A stretch of 63,176 nucleotides of DNA, from positions 1-63,176 of the forward strand of contig NZ_VFRR01000021.1 in assembly GCF_006385675.1 (NCBI RefSeq). Reading direction: 5' to 3'. Origin of the DNA: Maribrevibacterium harenarium. GTDB lineage: Bacteria > Pseudomonadota > Gammaproteobacteria > Pseudomonadales > Marinomonadaceae. Shown here one piece after another: positions 31,035-40,449 of the stretch (positions are counted from its first letter, which is position 1; every line of letters begins with the position of its first letter). Below the pieces are notes generated by a model. That model was not told the DNA's origin. It was given only the letters and a program-made list of their open reading frames with translations, and did not search any database. The position numbers were made by a program, and so were the translations under genes.

Positions 31035-31469
31035 TTATTCCTCGACTTTTCCGCCAGCTGCTTCAATAGCAGCACGAGCACCTTTGGTTACTTTAAGACC
31101 GCGCACTGTAACCGCTTTGTCGATGGCACCTGACAAAATCACACGTACAGTTTTGATCTTTTCACCAATGATGTCGGCGCCTTTAAGAGCAGCCAAATCT
31201 ACAACTTCAGCATTAACTGCGGCTAGTTCATTCAAACGAACTTCAGCAACATACTTAGCCTGACGTGAAGTGAAGCCGAATTTTGGCAGACGGCGCTGCA
31301 ATGGCATTTGACCGCCTTCAAAACCTGGCTTAACTGAGCCACCGGAACGAGACTTAAGACCTTTGTGGCCACGTCCGCCAGTTTTGCCCAAGCCGCTACC
31401 GATACCGCGGCCTACACGTTTAGGAGCATGCTTGCTACCTTCGCCAGGACGAATGGTATTTAGGAACAT
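31035..31469 (-). CDS. rplO: 50S ribosomal protein L15
   Basis: L15, a late 50S assembly protein, 144 aa (E. coli 144), begins [20 protein letters not shown] and has the Gly/Arg-rich [17 protein letters not shown] extension that penetrates 23S rRNA. It abuts secY directly and follows rpmD by one base. Confidence 0.98.
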   Translation of the reverse strand: MFLNTIRPGEGSKHAPKRVGRGIGSGLGKTGGRGHKGLKSRSGGSVKPGFEGGQMPLQRRLPKFGFTSRQAKYVAEVRLNELAAVNAEVVDLAALKGADIIGEKIKTVRVILSGAIDKAVTVRGLKVTKGARAAIEAAGGKVEE

Positions 31470-31470
31470 G

Positions 31471-31656
31471 TTATTCTCCTACCACTTTAACCATGTAATA
31501 AACTTTATTGATCATGCCACGAACAGAAGGAGTATCTTCAAGTTCACGACGTTGACCAATCTTTTTCAGACCCAAACCTAGTACAGTTTCACGGTGTTTT
31601 GGTAGACGACCGATCGGACTGCGGGTCAATTCAACTGTGATGGTTTTATTTGCCAC
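31471..31656 (-). CDS. rpmD: 50S ribosomal protein L30
   Basis: L30, 61 aa (E. coli 59), [20 protein letters not shown]. The start codon is GTG. It lies between rpsE and rplO, six bases after rpsE. Confidence 0.97.
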   Translation of the reverse strand: MANKTITVELTRSPIGRLPKHRETVLGLGLKKIGQRRELEDTPSVRGMINKVYYMVKVVGE

Positions 31657-31662
31657 GACACA

Positions 31663-32163
31663 TTACCCCAAAATTTGATCGACAGACTTACCGCGTTTAG
31701 CCGCGATACGCTCAGGTGCACGCATGTCAGCCAAACCTTTAATTGTTGCGCGAACAACATTTACAGGGTTGGTTGAACCGTAGCACTTAGCTAGTACGTT
31801 GTGTACACCGGCAATTTCAAGCACCGCACGCATCGCACCACCTGCGATAACACCAGTACCTTGAGATGCTGGCTGCATGTAAACTTTAGAAGCACCGTGA
31901 GACGCTTTTACAGGGTACTGTAGCGTGTCGCCATCAAGAGCAACTGTTACCATGTTGCGACGAGCTTGCTCCATCGCTTTTTGGATTGCTTGTGGCACTT
32001 CGCGCGCTTTACCGCGACCGAAACCCACTTTACCGTTACCGTCGCCGACTACTGTCAGAGCAGTGAAAGAGAAGATGCGACCACCCTTTACTACTTTAGC
32101 AACGCGGTTTACTTGTACTAGCTTCTCTTGAAGGTCGCTAGTTTGTTGTTCATTAACTGCCAT
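31663..32163 (-). CDS. rpsE: 30S ribosomal protein S5
   Basis: S5 shapes the mRNA entry tunnel and decoding accuracy. The 166 aa (E. coli 167) have the double-stranded RNA-binding-like N-domain ([20 protein letters not shown], with the KGG loop where spectinomycin-resistance changes occur) and the C-domain [18 protein letters not shown]. The loop looks wild type. It follows rplR by ten bases. Confidence 0.98.
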   Translation of the reverse strand: MAVNEQQTSDLQEKLVQVNRVAKVVKGGRIFSFTALTVVGDGNGKVGFGRGKAREVPQAIQKAMEQARRNMVTVALDGDTLQYPVKASHGASKVYMQPASQGTGVIAGGAMRAVLEIAGVHNVLAKCYGSTNPVNVVRATIKGLADMRAPERIAAKRGKSVDQILG

Positions 32164-32173
32164 TTGCTACCCC

Positions 32174-32524
32174 TTAGAACTCTAGACCGGCTTCACGCGC
32201 TGCATCAGCCAACGCTTGCACACGACCGTGGTATTTAAAACCGGAACGATCAAATGCTACTGCAGTAACGCCTGCAGCTTTAGCTCGTTCAGCGATCAAA
32301 GCACCAACTTTCGCTGCCGCTTCTTTGTTACCTGTTGCTGCGGAACGTAGAGACGCATCAAGAGTAGAAGCGCTAGCTAGCACTTTGCTACCACATGGCG
32401 AAATTACTTGTGCATACATGTGACGTGGTGTGCGGTTAACACATAGGCGGTTAGCGCCTAAGTCACGAATATGCAAACGCGCACGACGGGCGCGACGAAT
32501 TCGAGATTGTTTCTTTGTGTTCAT
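32174..32524 (-). CDS. rplR: 50S ribosomal protein L18
   Basis: L18 binds 5S rRNA. The 116 aa (E. coli 117) begin [20 protein letters not shown], a basic extension followed by the core [16 protein letters not shown] and a C-terminal [24 protein letters not shown]. Confidence 0.98.
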   Translation of the reverse strand: MNTKKQSRIRRARRARLHIRDLGANRLCVNRTPRHMYAQVISPCGSKVLASASTLDASLRSAATGNKEAAAKVGALIAERAKAAGVTAVAFDRSGFKYHGRVQALADAAREAGLEF

Positions 32525-32537
32525 TGACGCCTACCTA

Positions 32538-33071
32538 CTACTTCTTCTTAGCTTCTTTACGACGAACAACTTCGTCAGCGTAGCGAATACCTTTACCTTT
32601 GTAAGGCTCTGGCGGACGGAAACCACGTACTTCTGCAGCTACCTGACCTAGCGCTTGCTTGTCGATACCACGAAGAACAACTTCTGTTTGAGAAGCACAT
32701 TCAGCAGTGATGCCAGCAGGAAGCTCGTACTCAACTGGGTGAGAGAAGCCTAGTGATAGGTTTAACACGTTGCCTTTAACAGCAGCACGGTAACCAACAC
32801 CTTGTAGCAATAGACGCTTTTCAAAACCTTGACTCACACCTACAACCATGTTGTTAACAAGGGCGCGAGTTGTACCAGCTAGGGCACGGCTTTGTTTTGC
32901 ACCATCGCGTGGAGCAAAGGTAAGTACGTTTTCTTCTTTCTTAACTTCAACGCTTGTGTGTACGTTAAGTTCTAATGATCCTTTACCGCCTTTGATAGCG
33001 ACAGATTGACCATTAAGAGCAACTTCTACACCACTAGGAAGCGTCACGGGACTTTTAGCAACTCGAGACAT
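32538..33071 (-). CDS. rplF: 50S ribosomal protein L6
   Basis: L6 at the factor-binding region of the 50S subunit. The 177 aa (E. coli 177) comprise two related halves. The C-terminal motif [26 protein letters not shown] is the usual signature; the end of the protein is lysine-rich. Confidence 0.98.
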   Translation of the reverse strand: MSRVAKSPVTLPSGVEVALNGQSVAIKGGKGSLELNVHTSVEVKKEENVLTFAPRDGAKQSRALAGTTRALVNNMVVGVSQGFEKRLLLQGVGYRAAVKGNVLNLSLGFSHPVEYELPAGITAECASQTEVVLRGIDKQALGQVAAEVRGFRPPEPYKGKGIRYADEVVRRKEAKKK

Positions 33072-33079
33072 ACTAACTC

Positions 33080-33472
33080 CTAGAATACTGTGCAGATTAC
33101 TTCGCCGCCGATACCAGCAGCACGGGCAGCACGATCAGTCATCACACCTTTAGAAGTAGAGATGATAGCCACACCTAGACCAGCTTCTACTTTAGGAAGA
33201 TCAGAAGAGGCTTTGTACTGACGCAAACTTGGGCGAGAAACGCGTTTGATTTCTTCGATTACAGGTTTACCTTCGAAGTACTTAAGTTCGATGGTTAGCG
33301 TAGGCTTAGTACCTTCTTGCACGCTGTAATCAGCAACGTAACCTTCTTCGCGAAGAACGTTAGCTACGGCTACCTTCATTTTAGAAGAAGGCATAGTTAC
33401 AGATGTTTTTGCAGACATCTGTCCATTACGGATACGAGTGATCATATCCGCAAGTGTATCTTGCATACTCAT
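33080..33472 (-). CDS. rpsH: 30S ribosomal protein S8
   Basis: S8 binds helix 21 of 16S rRNA and represses the spc operon in E. coli. The 130 aa (E. coli 130) begin [19 protein letters not shown] and end [17 protein letters not shown]. Its upstream gap of 128 bp is large for this operon and holds a promoter-like element, so part of the S8-to-L36 transcript may start here. ATG is preceded by AGGAG. Confidence 0.98.
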   Translation of the reverse strand: MSMQDTLADMITRIRNGQMSAKTSVTMPSSKMKVAVANVLREEGYVADYSVQEGTKPTLTIELKYFEGKPVIEEIKRVSRPSLRQYKASSDLPKVEAGLGVAIISTSKGVMTDRAARAAGIGGEVICTVF

Positions 33473-33521
33473 TTAAGAGCTCCTAATTGAAAAACCATTG
33501 TGCAGCAAATAGAGCTCGCGC

Positions 33522-33550
33522 ATAGTACACAGCAGCGGGCCAGATGTCCA
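33522..33550 (-). promoter_or_regulatory. candidate internal spc-operon promoter before rpsH
   Basis: Minus strand: -35 TGGACA (33545-33550), 17-bp spacer, -10 TACTAT (33522-33527), in the rpsN-rpsH gap. The -35 lies in the distal arm of a TGTCCA/TGGACA hairpin, with a pyrimidine-rich five-base loop. Confidence 0.55.
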
Positions 33551-33600
33551 GTTTTTGGACACCTCCCCACTGCAATGTATTATGATCGCGCTCTACTTGC

Positions 33601-33906
33601 TTACCAACTAGCTTTCTTCAAGCCTGGTACATCGCCACGCATCGCTGCTTCACGTAGTTTAATACGTGAAAGACCGAAACGACGGAATACGCCGTGTGGA
33701 CGACCAGTAACCTGACAACGGTTACGCTGGCGAGAAGAAGATGAATCGCGTGGAAGCGCTTGCAATTTAAGCGTTGCTTCCCACTTTTCATCGTCCGATG
33801 CATTAACGTCGTTAATGATCGCTTTTAGAGCAGCACGCTTTTCAGCGTACTTAGCCACTAATTTAGTGCGCTTAGCTTCGCGTTGAATCATTGATACTTT
33901 AGCCAT
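33601..33906 (-). CDS. rpsN: 30S ribosomal protein S14
   Basis: S14 of the 30S head. The 101 aa are the long, zinc-free (C-) form: only a single cysteine is seen, in [13 protein letters not shown], and there are no CxxC pairs. It begins [20 protein letters not shown] and ends [18 protein letters not shown]. It follows rplE by 12 bp and is followed by the unusual 128-bp gap before rpsH. Confidence 0.98.
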   Translation of the reverse strand: MAKVSMIQREAKRTKLVAKYAEKRAALKAIINDVNASDDEKWEATLKLQALPRDSSSSRQRNRCQVTGRPHGVFRRFGLSRIKLREAAMRGDVPGLKKASW

Positions 33907-33918
33907 GATTCCTACCTC

Positions 33919-34458
33919 TTATTTCTTGAAAGGGAAACTAAAGGCGGCTAGCAAAGCACGACCTTCTTCGTCGGTACGAGCAGTAGTAGTAATGGTGATA
34001 TCCATACCGCGAACGCGGTCTACTTTATCGTAATCGATCTCTGGGAAGATGATCTGCTCTTTAACACCCATGCTGTAGTTGCCACGACCATCGAAAGACT
34101 TCGGGTTTAAACCACGGAAGTCACGGATACGTGGAATAGCTACGTCAACCAAACGGTCGAAGAAGTCCCACATACGGTCGCCACGTAGAGTAACTTTACA
34201 ACCGATCGGGTAACCGTCACGGATTTTAAAGCCCGCAACAGATTTGCGAGCTTTAGTTACTACCACTTTCTGGCCGCTAAGTGCTGTAAGATCGTTAACC
34301 GCATTTTCAAGAAGTTTCTTGTCTGCGATTGCTTCACCAACACCCATGTTTAGTGTGATTTTAGTGATTTTAGGCACTTCCATCACGTTTTTGTAACCGA
34401 ACTGTTCAGTCAGTTTAGCTACTACTTGATCTTTATAAACTTGCTTAAGTCTCGCCAT
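33919..34458 (-). CDS. rplE: 50S ribosomal protein L5
   Basis: L5 binds 5S rRNA and contacts the P-site tRNA. The 179 aa (E. coli 179) contain the ribosomal L5 fold, with [19 protein letters not shown] and the C-terminal [22 protein letters not shown]. In E. coli S8 binds the mRNA near this start; no clear mimic is evident here. Confidence 0.98.
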   Translation of the reverse strand: MARLKQVYKDQVVAKLTEQFGYKNVMEVPKITKITLNMGVGEAIADKKLLENAVNDLTALSGQKVVVTKARKSVAGFKIRDGYPIGCKVTLRGDRMWDFFDRLVDVAIPRIRDFRGLNPKSFDGRGNYSMGVKEQIIFPEIDYDKVDRVRGMDITITTTARTDEEGRALLAAFSFPFKK

Positions 34459-34475
34459 GGCTCAAATTCTCGCTC

Positions 34476-34793
34476 TTAGGCGTCGATCGCTTCACTGTTA
34501 GATTTGAAAACACGTACCTTAGTACCGTCTTCATTCACTTTAAAGCCGACGCGATCCGCTTTACCTGTAGCGCTGTTGTAGATCGCTACGTTAGAAACCT
34601 GGATAGGTGCTTCTTTTTCAACGATACCGCCAGTTGTACCCTTCATTGGGTTTGGCTTTTCATGCTTCTTGATCATATTGATACCAGAAACAATCACGCG
34701 GCTATCGTCTACTACTTTAACAACTTTGCCGCGTTTGCCTTTGTCTTTACCAGCAATTACTACGACTTCATCGTCACGTTTGATTTTACGCAT
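34476..34793 (-). CDS. rplX: 50S ribosomal protein L24
   Basis: L24, an assembly initiator at the tunnel exit. The 105 aa (E. coli 104) begin [22 protein letters not shown], the KOW motif. It is between rplN and rplE. Confidence 0.98.
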   Translation of the reverse strand: MRKIKRDDEVVVIAGKDKGKRGKVVKVVDDSRVIVSGINMIKKHEKPNPMKGTTGGIVEKEAPIQVSNVAIYNSATGKADRVGFKVNEDGTKVRVFKSNSEAIDA

Positions 34794-34809
34794 TTTGTCC
34801 CCCTACCTC

Positions 34810-35178
34810 TTACAGCACTTCAGGCGCAAGAGAAACGATTTTCATGAACTGCTCTGTACGCAATTCACGTGTCACAGGGCCAAAGATACGTGTACCAATC
34901 GGCGCGCCTGAGTTGTTCAATAGAACCGCAGAGTTTACATCAAAGCGGATCACAGAACCATCTGGGCGACGAACACCTTTCTTAGTACGAACAACAACAG
35001 CGTTCAACACTTGGCCTTTCTTAACACGACCACGAGGGATCGCTTCTTTTACTGTGACCTTGATGATGTCACCGATAGCAGCATAACGACGATGTGAGCC
35101 ACCCAGTACTTTAATACACTGAACGCGCTTTGCGCCGCTGTTATCTGCTACATCAAGCATAGATTCCGTTTGAATCAT
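34810..35178 (-). CDS. rplN: 50S ribosomal protein L14
   Basis: L14, 122-123 aa, one of the most conserved 50S proteins, [20 protein letters not shown]. It forms an inter-subunit bridge. In E. coli the spc operon begins with this gene; the 47-bp gap upstream (35,179-35,225) shows no clear promoter here, so transcription probably reads through from the S10 operon. Confidence 0.98.
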   Translation of the reverse strand: MIQTESMLDVADNSGAKRVQCIKVLGGSHRRYAAIGDIIKVTVKEAIPRGRVKKGQVLNAVVVRTKKGVRRPDGSVIRFDVNSAVLLNNSGAPIGTRIFGPVTRELRTEQFMKIVSLAPEVL

Positions 35179-35225
35179 TACTGCTCTCCAAATTAATTAG
35201 ATAACAAGTCCCACGAAGGAGCTGC

Positions 35226-35492
35226 TTATACAGCAGCTGCTTTCTCTACGATTTGCACCAACTTCCAAGTTTTAGTCTTGGAGTAAGGACGCGTTTCCAC
35301 AACCTTAACGGTGTCGCCGATTTGGCACTCATTGTTTTCATCGTGGGCGTGTAATTTAGATGAACGACGAACAAACTTACCGTACAAAGGGTGTTTTTCC
35401 GTACGCTCAACTAGTACTACGATGGATTTATCCATCTTGTCGCTTACTACTTTGCCAGTAGCTGTGCGCGCATTTGTTTCTACACTTGCCAT
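35226..35492 (-). CDS. rpsQ: 30S ribosomal protein S17
   Basis: S17, OB-fold 16S-binding protein. From ATG 35492 ([21 protein letters not shown]) it is 88 aa; the seven-codon longer reading would overlap the end of rpmC and is not family-like. TAAGATG joins the rpmC stop to this start, so the two are coupled. It is the last gene of the S10 operon in E. coli order. Confidence 0.97.
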   Translation of the reverse strand: MASVETNARTATGKVVSDKMDKSIVVLVERTEKHPLYGKFVRRSSKLHAHDENNECQIGDTVKVVETRPYSKTKTWKLVQIVEKAAAV

Positions 35493-35493
35493 C

Positions 35494-35685
35494 TTAGTTA
35501 CCTGCCTTATCATTTAGCACGGTTTTAACACGTGCGATATTGCGGCGAACTTGCGAGAGCAAATGAGTTTGCGCCAACTGGCCAGTGGCTTTCTGCATGC
35601 GCAGAGTAAATTGCTCACGTAGCAGTTCGATCAAGGTCTGCTGTAGCTCAGCTACAGACTTTTCTTGCAGTTCTTTTGCTTTCAT
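35494..35685 (-). CDS. rpmC: 50S ribosomal protein L29
   Basis: L29, a two-helix hairpin at the tunnel exit. The 63 aa (E. coli 63) begin [20 protein letters not shown]. It directly follows rplP (stop and start adjacent) and is one base from rpsQ. Confidence 0.97.
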   Translation of the reverse strand: MKAKELQEKSVAELQQTLIELLREQFTLRMQKATGQLAQTHLLSQVRRNIARVKTVLNDKAGN

Positions 35686-36099
35686 CTACATCACCGTACG
35701 CGTTACGAAAGTTGTGGACAGAGGAAGCTTAGCTGCCGCTAGTGCGAATGCTTCGCGAGCTAGCTGTTCAGAAACGCCCTCAACTTCATAAAGCATCTTA
35801 CCAGGTTGAATTTGAGCAACCCAGTATTCTACGCTACCTTTACCTTTACCCTGACGAACCTCTAGAGGCTTCTGAGTAATCGGCTTGTCTGGAAATACGC
35901 GAATCCAAATCTTACCGCCACGTTTAATGTGACGAGTCATAGCACGACGAGCAGCCTCGATCTGACGAGCAGTAATACGGCCACGCTCGGTCGCTTTAAG
36001 ACCGAATTCACCAAAGCTTACTTGGTTACCGCGCAATGCCAAGCCACGGTTGCGGCCTTTTTGCATTTTACGGAACTTAGTACGTTTAGGCTGTAACAT
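35686..36099 (-). CDS. rplP: 50S ribosomal protein L16
   Basis: L16 helps place the A-site tRNA. The 137 aa (E. coli 136) begin [19 protein letters not shown]. The conserved arginine-containing [17 protein letters not shown] is present; the arginine in RMGKGKG that is hydroxylated in E. coli corresponds to RQGKGKG here. Confidence 0.98.
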   Translation of the reverse strand: MLQPKRTKFRKMQKGRNRGLALRGNQVSFGEFGLKATERGRITARQIEAARRAMTRHIKRGGKIWIRVFPDKPITQKPLEVRQGKGKGSVEYWVAQIQPGKMLYEVEGVSEQLAREAFALAAAKLPLSTTFVTRTVM

Positions 36100-36109
36100 T
36101 GACTACCCC

Positions 36110-36790
36110 CTACTTAGACTTCTTCTTCTGTGCGCCTTTATCAGCACGCACTTGTTCAATACCGCCCAAGATTTCGCCTTTGAAGATCCACACTTTGACA
36201 CCGATGATGCCGTAAGTTGTGCTTGCTTCATAAGTAGCGTAGTCAATGTCAGCGCGTAGAGTGTGTAGAGGCACACGACCTTCGCGGTACCACTCAGCAC
36301 GTGCGATTTCAGCACCACCAAGACGACCACTTACCTGAACCTTGATACCTTTAGCGCCAGCACGCATAGCGTTCTGTACAGCACGCTTCATGGCACGACG
36401 GAACATTACACGACGCTCAAGCTGACCTGCGATGTTCTGTGCAACCAATTTAGCATCAAGCTCTGGCTTACGAATTTCTTCGATGTTGATGTGAACTGGC
36501 ACGCCCATCATTGCTGATACAGCATTACGTAGTTTTTCAACATCTTCGCCTTTTTTACCAATCACGATGCCTGGACGGGCTGTGTGAATAGTAATACGAG
36601 CAGTTTGTGCAGGACGCTGAATCTCGATACGAGAAACAGAAGCCTGAACTAATTTGTCCTCAAGGTACTTACGAACCTGAAGATCGTTTAAAAGTAGCTT
36701 AGAGTAGTTTTGATTGTTCGCATACCAAGTAGAAGTATGGTCTTTAACTATCCCTAGGCGAATACCGGTTGGATGAACCTTCTGACCCAT
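36110..36790 (-). CDS. rpsC: 30S ribosomal protein S3
   Basis: S3 lines the mRNA entry channel. The 226 aa (E. coli 233) have an N-terminal KH domain ([17 protein letters not shown]) and a C-terminal domain, ending in a basic [11 protein letters not shown]. The lysine-rich end is shorter than in E. coli. Confidence 0.98.
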   Translation of the reverse strand: MGQKVHPTGIRLGIVKDHTSTWYANNQNYSKLLLNDLQVRKYLEDKLVQASVSRIEIQRPAQTARITIHTARPGIVIGKKGEDVEKLRNAVSAMMGVPVHINIEEIRKPELDAKLVAQNIAGQLERRVMFRRAMKRAVQNAMRAGAKGIKVQVSGRLGGAEIARAEWYREGRVPLHTLRADIDYATYEASTTYGIIGVKVWIFKGEILGGIEQVRADKGAQKKKSK

Positions 36791-36804
36791 TGGGTTTCTC
36801 CTAA

Positions 36805-37137
36805 TTAGTCAGCGACTTTAACTGTAATATGGCAACCGCGTTTGAAAATACGATCGGCACGGCCTTTAGCACGAGGGCTAATACGTTTCAGAGTCATTGC
36901 CTCATCAACGTAGATCGTAGAAACACGCAAGTCATCGATATCAGCACCTTCGTTGTGCTCAGCGTTAGCTACAGCAGACTCAAGTACTTTTTTGACAATT
37001 GCTGCCGCTCTTTTAGGACTGAACGCCAAAATGTCCAGTGCTTCGCTTACAGATTTGCCGCGGATTTGATCTGCTACCAAACGGGCCTTCTGCGCTGAGA
37101 GGCGAGCACCCTTCAATGAAGCGCTTACTTCACTCAT
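36805..37137 (-). CDS. rplV: 50S ribosomal protein L22
   Basis: L22 forms part of the exit-tunnel constriction. The 110 aa (E. coli 110) begin [21 protein letters not shown]; the beta-hairpin [21 protein letters not shown] that reaches the tunnel has no deletion of the macrolide-resistance type. Confidence 0.98.
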   Translation of the reverse strand: MSEVSASLKGARLSAQKARLVADQIRGKSVSEALDILAFSPKRAAAIVKKVLESAVANAEHNEGADIDDLRVSTIYVDEAMTLKRISPRAKGRADRIFKRGCHITVKVAD

Positions 37138-37153
37138 GATTAATACCCCTTAA

Positions 37154-37429
37154 TTACCGTTTGGCTTTCTTGTCCGCAGCGTGACCCTTGTAGGTACGGG
37201 TCGGAGCGAACTCACCCAATTTATGACCGACCATATCCTCAGTTACTAGAACTGGAACGTGTTGGCGACCATTATGGACAGCGATAGTCAACCCTACGAA
37301 TTCAGGGAAGATTGTAGAACGGCGTGACCAAGTTTTAATTGGACGACGATCGTTTTTCTCTACCGCAGCCTCTACCTTTTTCAACAAATGAAGGTCGATG
37401 AAAGGACCTTTTTTCAGTGAACGTGGCAC
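37154..37429 (-). CDS. rpsS: 30S ribosomal protein S19
   Basis: S19 of the 30S head. The 91 aa (E. coli 92) begin [20 protein letters not shown] from a GTG start. The C-terminal [18 protein letters not shown] matches the family. Confidence 0.98.
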   Translation of the reverse strand: MPRSLKKGPFIDLHLLKKVEAAVEKNDRRPIKTWSRRSTIFPEFVGLTIAVHNGRQHVPVLVTEDMVGHKLGEFAPTRTYKGHAADKKAKR

Positions 37430-37444
37430 AGTCGTTTCCTCTTA

Positions 37445-38269
37445 TTACTTAGTACGACGACGTACAATAAGTTTATCAGTACGCTTATTCTTGCGTGTTT
37501 TATGACCTTTAGTTGGTACACCCCAAGGTGTAACAGGGTGACGGCCACCAGAAGAACGACCTTCACCACCACCGTGTGGGTGGTCAACCGGGTTCATTGC
37601 AGCACCACGTACTGTAGGACGAACACCGCGCCAGCGAGTAGCACCAGCTTTACCTAGAACGCGTAGGCTGTGCTCGGAGTTAGAAACTTCACCAAGCGTT
37701 GCACGACATTCAGATAGAACTTTACGCATTTCACCAGAACGTAGACGTACGGTAACGTAACGACCTTCACGAGCAACCAACTGGGCAGAAGCACCAGCAG
37801 AACGGGCTACTTGAGCACCTTTACCTGGCTTAAGCTCGATACAGTGAACAACACTACCTACTGGGATGTTTTGTAGAGGTAGAGTATTACCTGCTTTGAT
37901 TGGCGCATCTGCACCATTGGAAACTACTGAACCAGCTTCCATTCCTTTCGCTGCGATGATGTAGCGACGCTCACCATCAGCGTATTTAACCAACGCAATG
38001 TGTGCAGAACGGTTTGGATCATATTCCAAACGCTCAACTACTGCTGGGATACCATCTTTGTTGCGACGGAAATCTACCATGCGGTAGTGCTGCTTGTGTC
38101 CACCACCAACGTGACGTGTAGTAATACGTCCGTTGTTGTTACGGCCACCAGACTTGCTTTTCTTGTCTAGCAAAGGAGCGTAAGGCGCACCTTTGTGCAA
38201 GTCAGTGTTTACCACTTTTACATGGTGACGACGGCCTGCAGACGTTGGCTTACTTTTTACAACAGCCAT
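37445..38269 (-). CDS. rplB: 50S ribosomal protein L2
   Basis: L2 is essential for peptidyl transferase activity. The 274 aa (E. coli 273) contain the conserved histidine region [38 protein letters not shown] and the C-terminal [17 protein letters not shown]. Confidence 0.98.
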   Translation of the reverse strand: MAVVKSKPTSAGRRHHVKVVNTDLHKGAPYAPLLDKKSKSGGRNNNGRITTRHVGGGHKQHYRMVDFRRNKDGIPAVVERLEYDPNRSAHIALVKYADGERRYIIAAKGMEAGSVVSNGADAPIKAGNTLPLQNIPVGSVVHCIELKPGKGAQVARSAGASAQLVAREGRYVTVRLRSGEMRKVLSECRATLGEVSNSEHSLRVLGKAGATRWRGVRPTVRGAAMNPVDHPHGGGEGRSSGGRHPVTPWGVPTKGHKTRKNKRTDKLIVRRRTK

Positions 38270-38283
38270 TGACCTATCTCCCC

Positions 38284-38580
38284 TTATTCAGCGCCAAGAA
38301 AGTCGATTTCTTGACCTTCAGCTAAACGCACGTACGCCTTTTTGATGTCGTTACGTTTACCAAGGCCACGGATTGTGCGCTTCGTTTTACCTTTTTGGTT
38401 CAACGTGCGAACAGACTCAACTTTAACTTCGAAAAGCGCTTCGATTGCTTTTTTAATCTCTGGCTTAGTCGCGTCTTTTGTTACGCGAAACACGTACTGA
38501 CCATTGCCTTCGGCAACGATAGTCGCTTTCTCAGAGATGTGTGGACCCAACAAAACTTTATAAATACGTTCGCCGATCAT
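38284..38580 (-). CDS. rplW: 50S ribosomal protein L23
   Basis: L23, the chaperone and SRP docking protein at the tunnel exit. The 98 aa (E. coli 100) have [18 protein letters not shown] and the basic loop [17 protein letters not shown]. Its ATG overlaps the rplD stop by four bases (ATGA). Confidence 0.98.
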   Translation of the reverse strand: MIGERIYKVLLGPHISEKATIVAEGNGQYVFRVTKDATKPEIKKAIEALFEVKVESVRTLNQKGKTKRTIRGLGKRNDIKKAYVRLAEGQEIDFLGAE

Positions 38581-39182
38581 GCTAGTGCCTCCTCAACTTG
38601 TTTCAGAGCACCAACTGTCACCACAACTTTGTCGTAAGCAATCAAGCTAACAGGGTCAACAGACGCCGCATCAACTACGCCAACATTAGGAATATTGCGT
38701 GCAGCTAAGAATAGATTCGCATCTAATTCACCCGCAACAACCAACGCGTTGTCTAGGTTTAATTCTGCTAGTTTAGCTTTGAAAAGCTTAGTCTTAGGAG
38801 CTTCAACTTTAAGCTCTTCGACTACAACAAGACGGTCTTGGCGAGCAAGCTCAGACCAGATGGTGCGCATTGCTGCACGATACATCTTCTTGTTTACTTT
38901 CTGAGAGTGATCTTGTGGTTTAGCAGCGAAAGTTACGCCACCAGAACGCCATAGCGGGCTACGGATAGTGCCGGCACGTGCGCGGCCAGAACCCTTTTGA
39001 CGCCATGGTTTTTTACCACCACCAGCCACTTCAGAGCGAGTTTTCTGAGCACGTGTACCTTGACGAGCACCAGCCAAGTAAGCAGTTACTACTTGGTGAA
39101 CCAGCGCTTCGTTGTACTCACGCGCAAAGGTCACGTCAGAAACTTCTACGGTTCCTTCAGCACCTGTAAGATTCAAGTTCAT
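38577..39182 (-). CDS. rplD: 50S ribosomal protein L4
   Basis: L4, 201 aa (E. coli 201), lines the tunnel with its [15 protein letters not shown] loop and in E. coli represses the S10 operon by leader attenuation. The loop lacks obvious macrolide-resistance changes. It overlaps rplW by four bases. Confidence 0.98.
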   Translation of the reverse strand: MNLNLTGAEGTVEVSDVTFAREYNEALVHQVVTAYLAGARQGTRAQKTRSEVAGGGKKPWRQKGSGRARAGTIRSPLWRSGGVTFAAKPQDHSQKVNKKMYRAAMRTIWSELARQDRLVVVEELKVEAPKTKLFKAKLAELNLDNALVVAGELDANLFLAARNIPNVGVVDAASVDPVSLIAYDKVVVTVGALKQVEEALA

Positions 39183-39194
39183 TGTCTACCCCTC

Positions 39195-39833
39195 TTAGCG
39201 AGCTTTTACTGCTGGTTTAACGATTACGTCACCATTTACAGCGCCAGGTACCGCACCTTTTACAAGGATTAGGTTACGCTCTGCATCAACGCGAACAACT
39301 TCTAGAGATTGCGTTGTTACTTGAGCAGCGCCCATGTGACCAGCCATCTTTTTGCCTTTCCAAACACGACCAGGTGTTTGACATTGACCGATGGAACCAG
39401 GAGCACGGTGAGACAATGAGTTACCGTGTGTTGCATCTTGCGTACGGAAGTTGTGACGCTTAACGCCACCTTGGAAGCCTTTACCTTTTGATTGACCAAC
39501 AACGTCAACCTTTGCAATAGACTCGAAATCCGCAACTGTTAGCTCGTCGCCAACATTGATTTCTTTTTCGTCACCTGAAAGGCGGAACTCCCACAAACCA
39601 CGACCAGCTTCAACATTCGCTTTAGCGTAGTGACCCGCTGCAGCTTTGTTAACGCGGCTAGCACGGCGAGCACCAACAGTTACTTGAACAGCTGAGTAGC
39701 CGTCAGTTTCTGCAGTTTTCACTTGTGTTACGCGGTTCGGTTCTACCTCGATAACGGTTACTGGCACGGAAACACCGTCTTCGTTAAAGATACGTGTCAT
39801 TCCGGCTTTACGTCCGACTAATTGAATAGCCAT
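39195..39833 (-). CDS. rplC: 50S ribosomal protein L3
   Basis: L3 is an early 50S assembly protein near the peptidyl transferase centre. The 212 aa (E. coli 209) include [39 protein letters not shown] and the glutamine methylated in E. coli lies in SIGQCQTPG. It is separated from rpsJ by an unusually long 126-bp gap. Confidence 0.98.
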   Translation of the reverse strand: MAIQLVGRKAGMTRIFNEDGVSVPVTVIEVEPNRVTQVKTAETDGYSAVQVTVGARRASRVNKAAAGHYAKANVEAGRGLWEFRLSGDEKEINVGDELTVADFESIAKVDVVGQSKGKGFQGGVKRHNFRTQDATHGNSLSHRAPGSIGQCQTPGRVWKGKKMAGHMGAAQVTTQSLEVVRVDAERNLILVKGAVPGAVNGDVIVKPAVKAR

Positions 39834-39947
39834 TTTTTACCTCAATTGCCAGTTGTGTACGGGGCTATCACCCGCTACGGCTGACCATTCCAGATCATTC
39901 CACTAATGTGCTTAGCCCAACAGACACCTGCTGGTTATCGCACCCCT

Positions 39948-39970
39948 AAAACTTTAGGCTTAGCCTAAAG
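39948..39970 (-). terminator. attenuator-like hairpin spanning the rpsJ stop codon
   Basis: The palindrome ctttaggct-t-agcctaaag (39952-39970) is perfect over 9 bp per arm and straddles the rpsJ stop. As RNA it can form a 7-bp stem with a 5-base loop, followed by UUUU on the minus strand (39948-39951). It lies in the 126-bp rpsJ-rplC interval, where E. coli has only about 30 bp. Attenuation of S10-operon transcription is inferred, not shown. Confidence 0.45.
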
Positions 39971-40271
39971 AAATTTGAACTTCCACGCCTGCCGCAAGAT
40001 CTAGCTTCATCAGTGCGTCTACAGTTTTTTCAGTAGGCTCAACGATATCTAGAACACGTTTGTGTGTACGAATTTCATATTGATCACGCGCATCTTTGTT
40101 TACGTGAGGAGAAATCAATACAGTGTAACGTTCTTTGCGAGTAGGAAGCGGAATTGGACCACGTACTTGAGCGCCTGTGCGCTTAGCAGTGTCCACAATC
40201 TCTTGCGTTGAAGCATCAATCAGGCGGTGATCGAACGCTTTCAAACGAATACGGATTTTTTGGCTTTGCAT
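39960..40271 (-). CDS. rpsJ: 30S ribosomal protein S10
   Basis: S10/NusE, 103 aa, ribosomal protein and antitermination factor. From ATG 40271 ([19 protein letters not shown]) it has the E. coli length; the TTG four codons earlier overlaps the Shine-Dalgarno GGAG and is rejected. It heads the S10 operon behind a near-consensus promoter. Confidence 0.98.
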   Translation of the reverse strand: MQSQKIRIRLKAFDHRLIDASTQEIVDTAKRTGAQVRGPIPLPTRKERYTVLISPHVNKDARDQYEIRTHKRVLDIVEPTEKTVDALMKLDLAAGVEVQISLG

Positions 40272-40322
40272 TTCCAACTCCAAATACTATGTTCGATGAT
40301 TTAACTGTACAAATTTAAACCA

Positions 40323-40342
40323 CCATCCTTTTTTAAGGACGG
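40323..40342 (-). other. hairpin at the S10 mRNA 5' end
   Basis: ccatcctt/aaggacgg stem (40323-40330 with 40335-40342; one mismatch-type G-U position) and TTTT loop lies at the predicted transcript start, so the leader is short (about 70 nt) and too small for an E. coli-type L4 leader. Confidence 0.5.
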
Positions 40343-40345
40343 CGA

Positions 40346-40374
40346 ATGTTAGCCCCTGACAAATTGGTTGTCAA
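40346..40374 (-). promoter_or_regulatory. S10 operon promoter
   Basis: Minus strand: perfect -35 TTGACA (40369-40374), 17-bp spacer, -10 TAACAT (40346-40351), directly after the tuf terminator. Confidence 0.85.
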
Positions 40375-40383
40375 GTAACCAAT

Positions 40384-40415
40384 AAAAAAAGGGCCACCCA
40401 AATTGGGCAACCCTT
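40384..40415 (-). terminator. intrinsic terminator after tuf
   Basis: Minus strand stem AAGGGTTGCCC/GGGTGGCCCTT (40405-40415 with 40389-40399; G-U pairs), AATTT loop, T7 tract. It separates the str operon from the S10 operon promoter. Confidence 0.9.
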
Positions 40416-40449
40416 TTTAAAGATCAACTAATAGTATTTAAACTATTAA

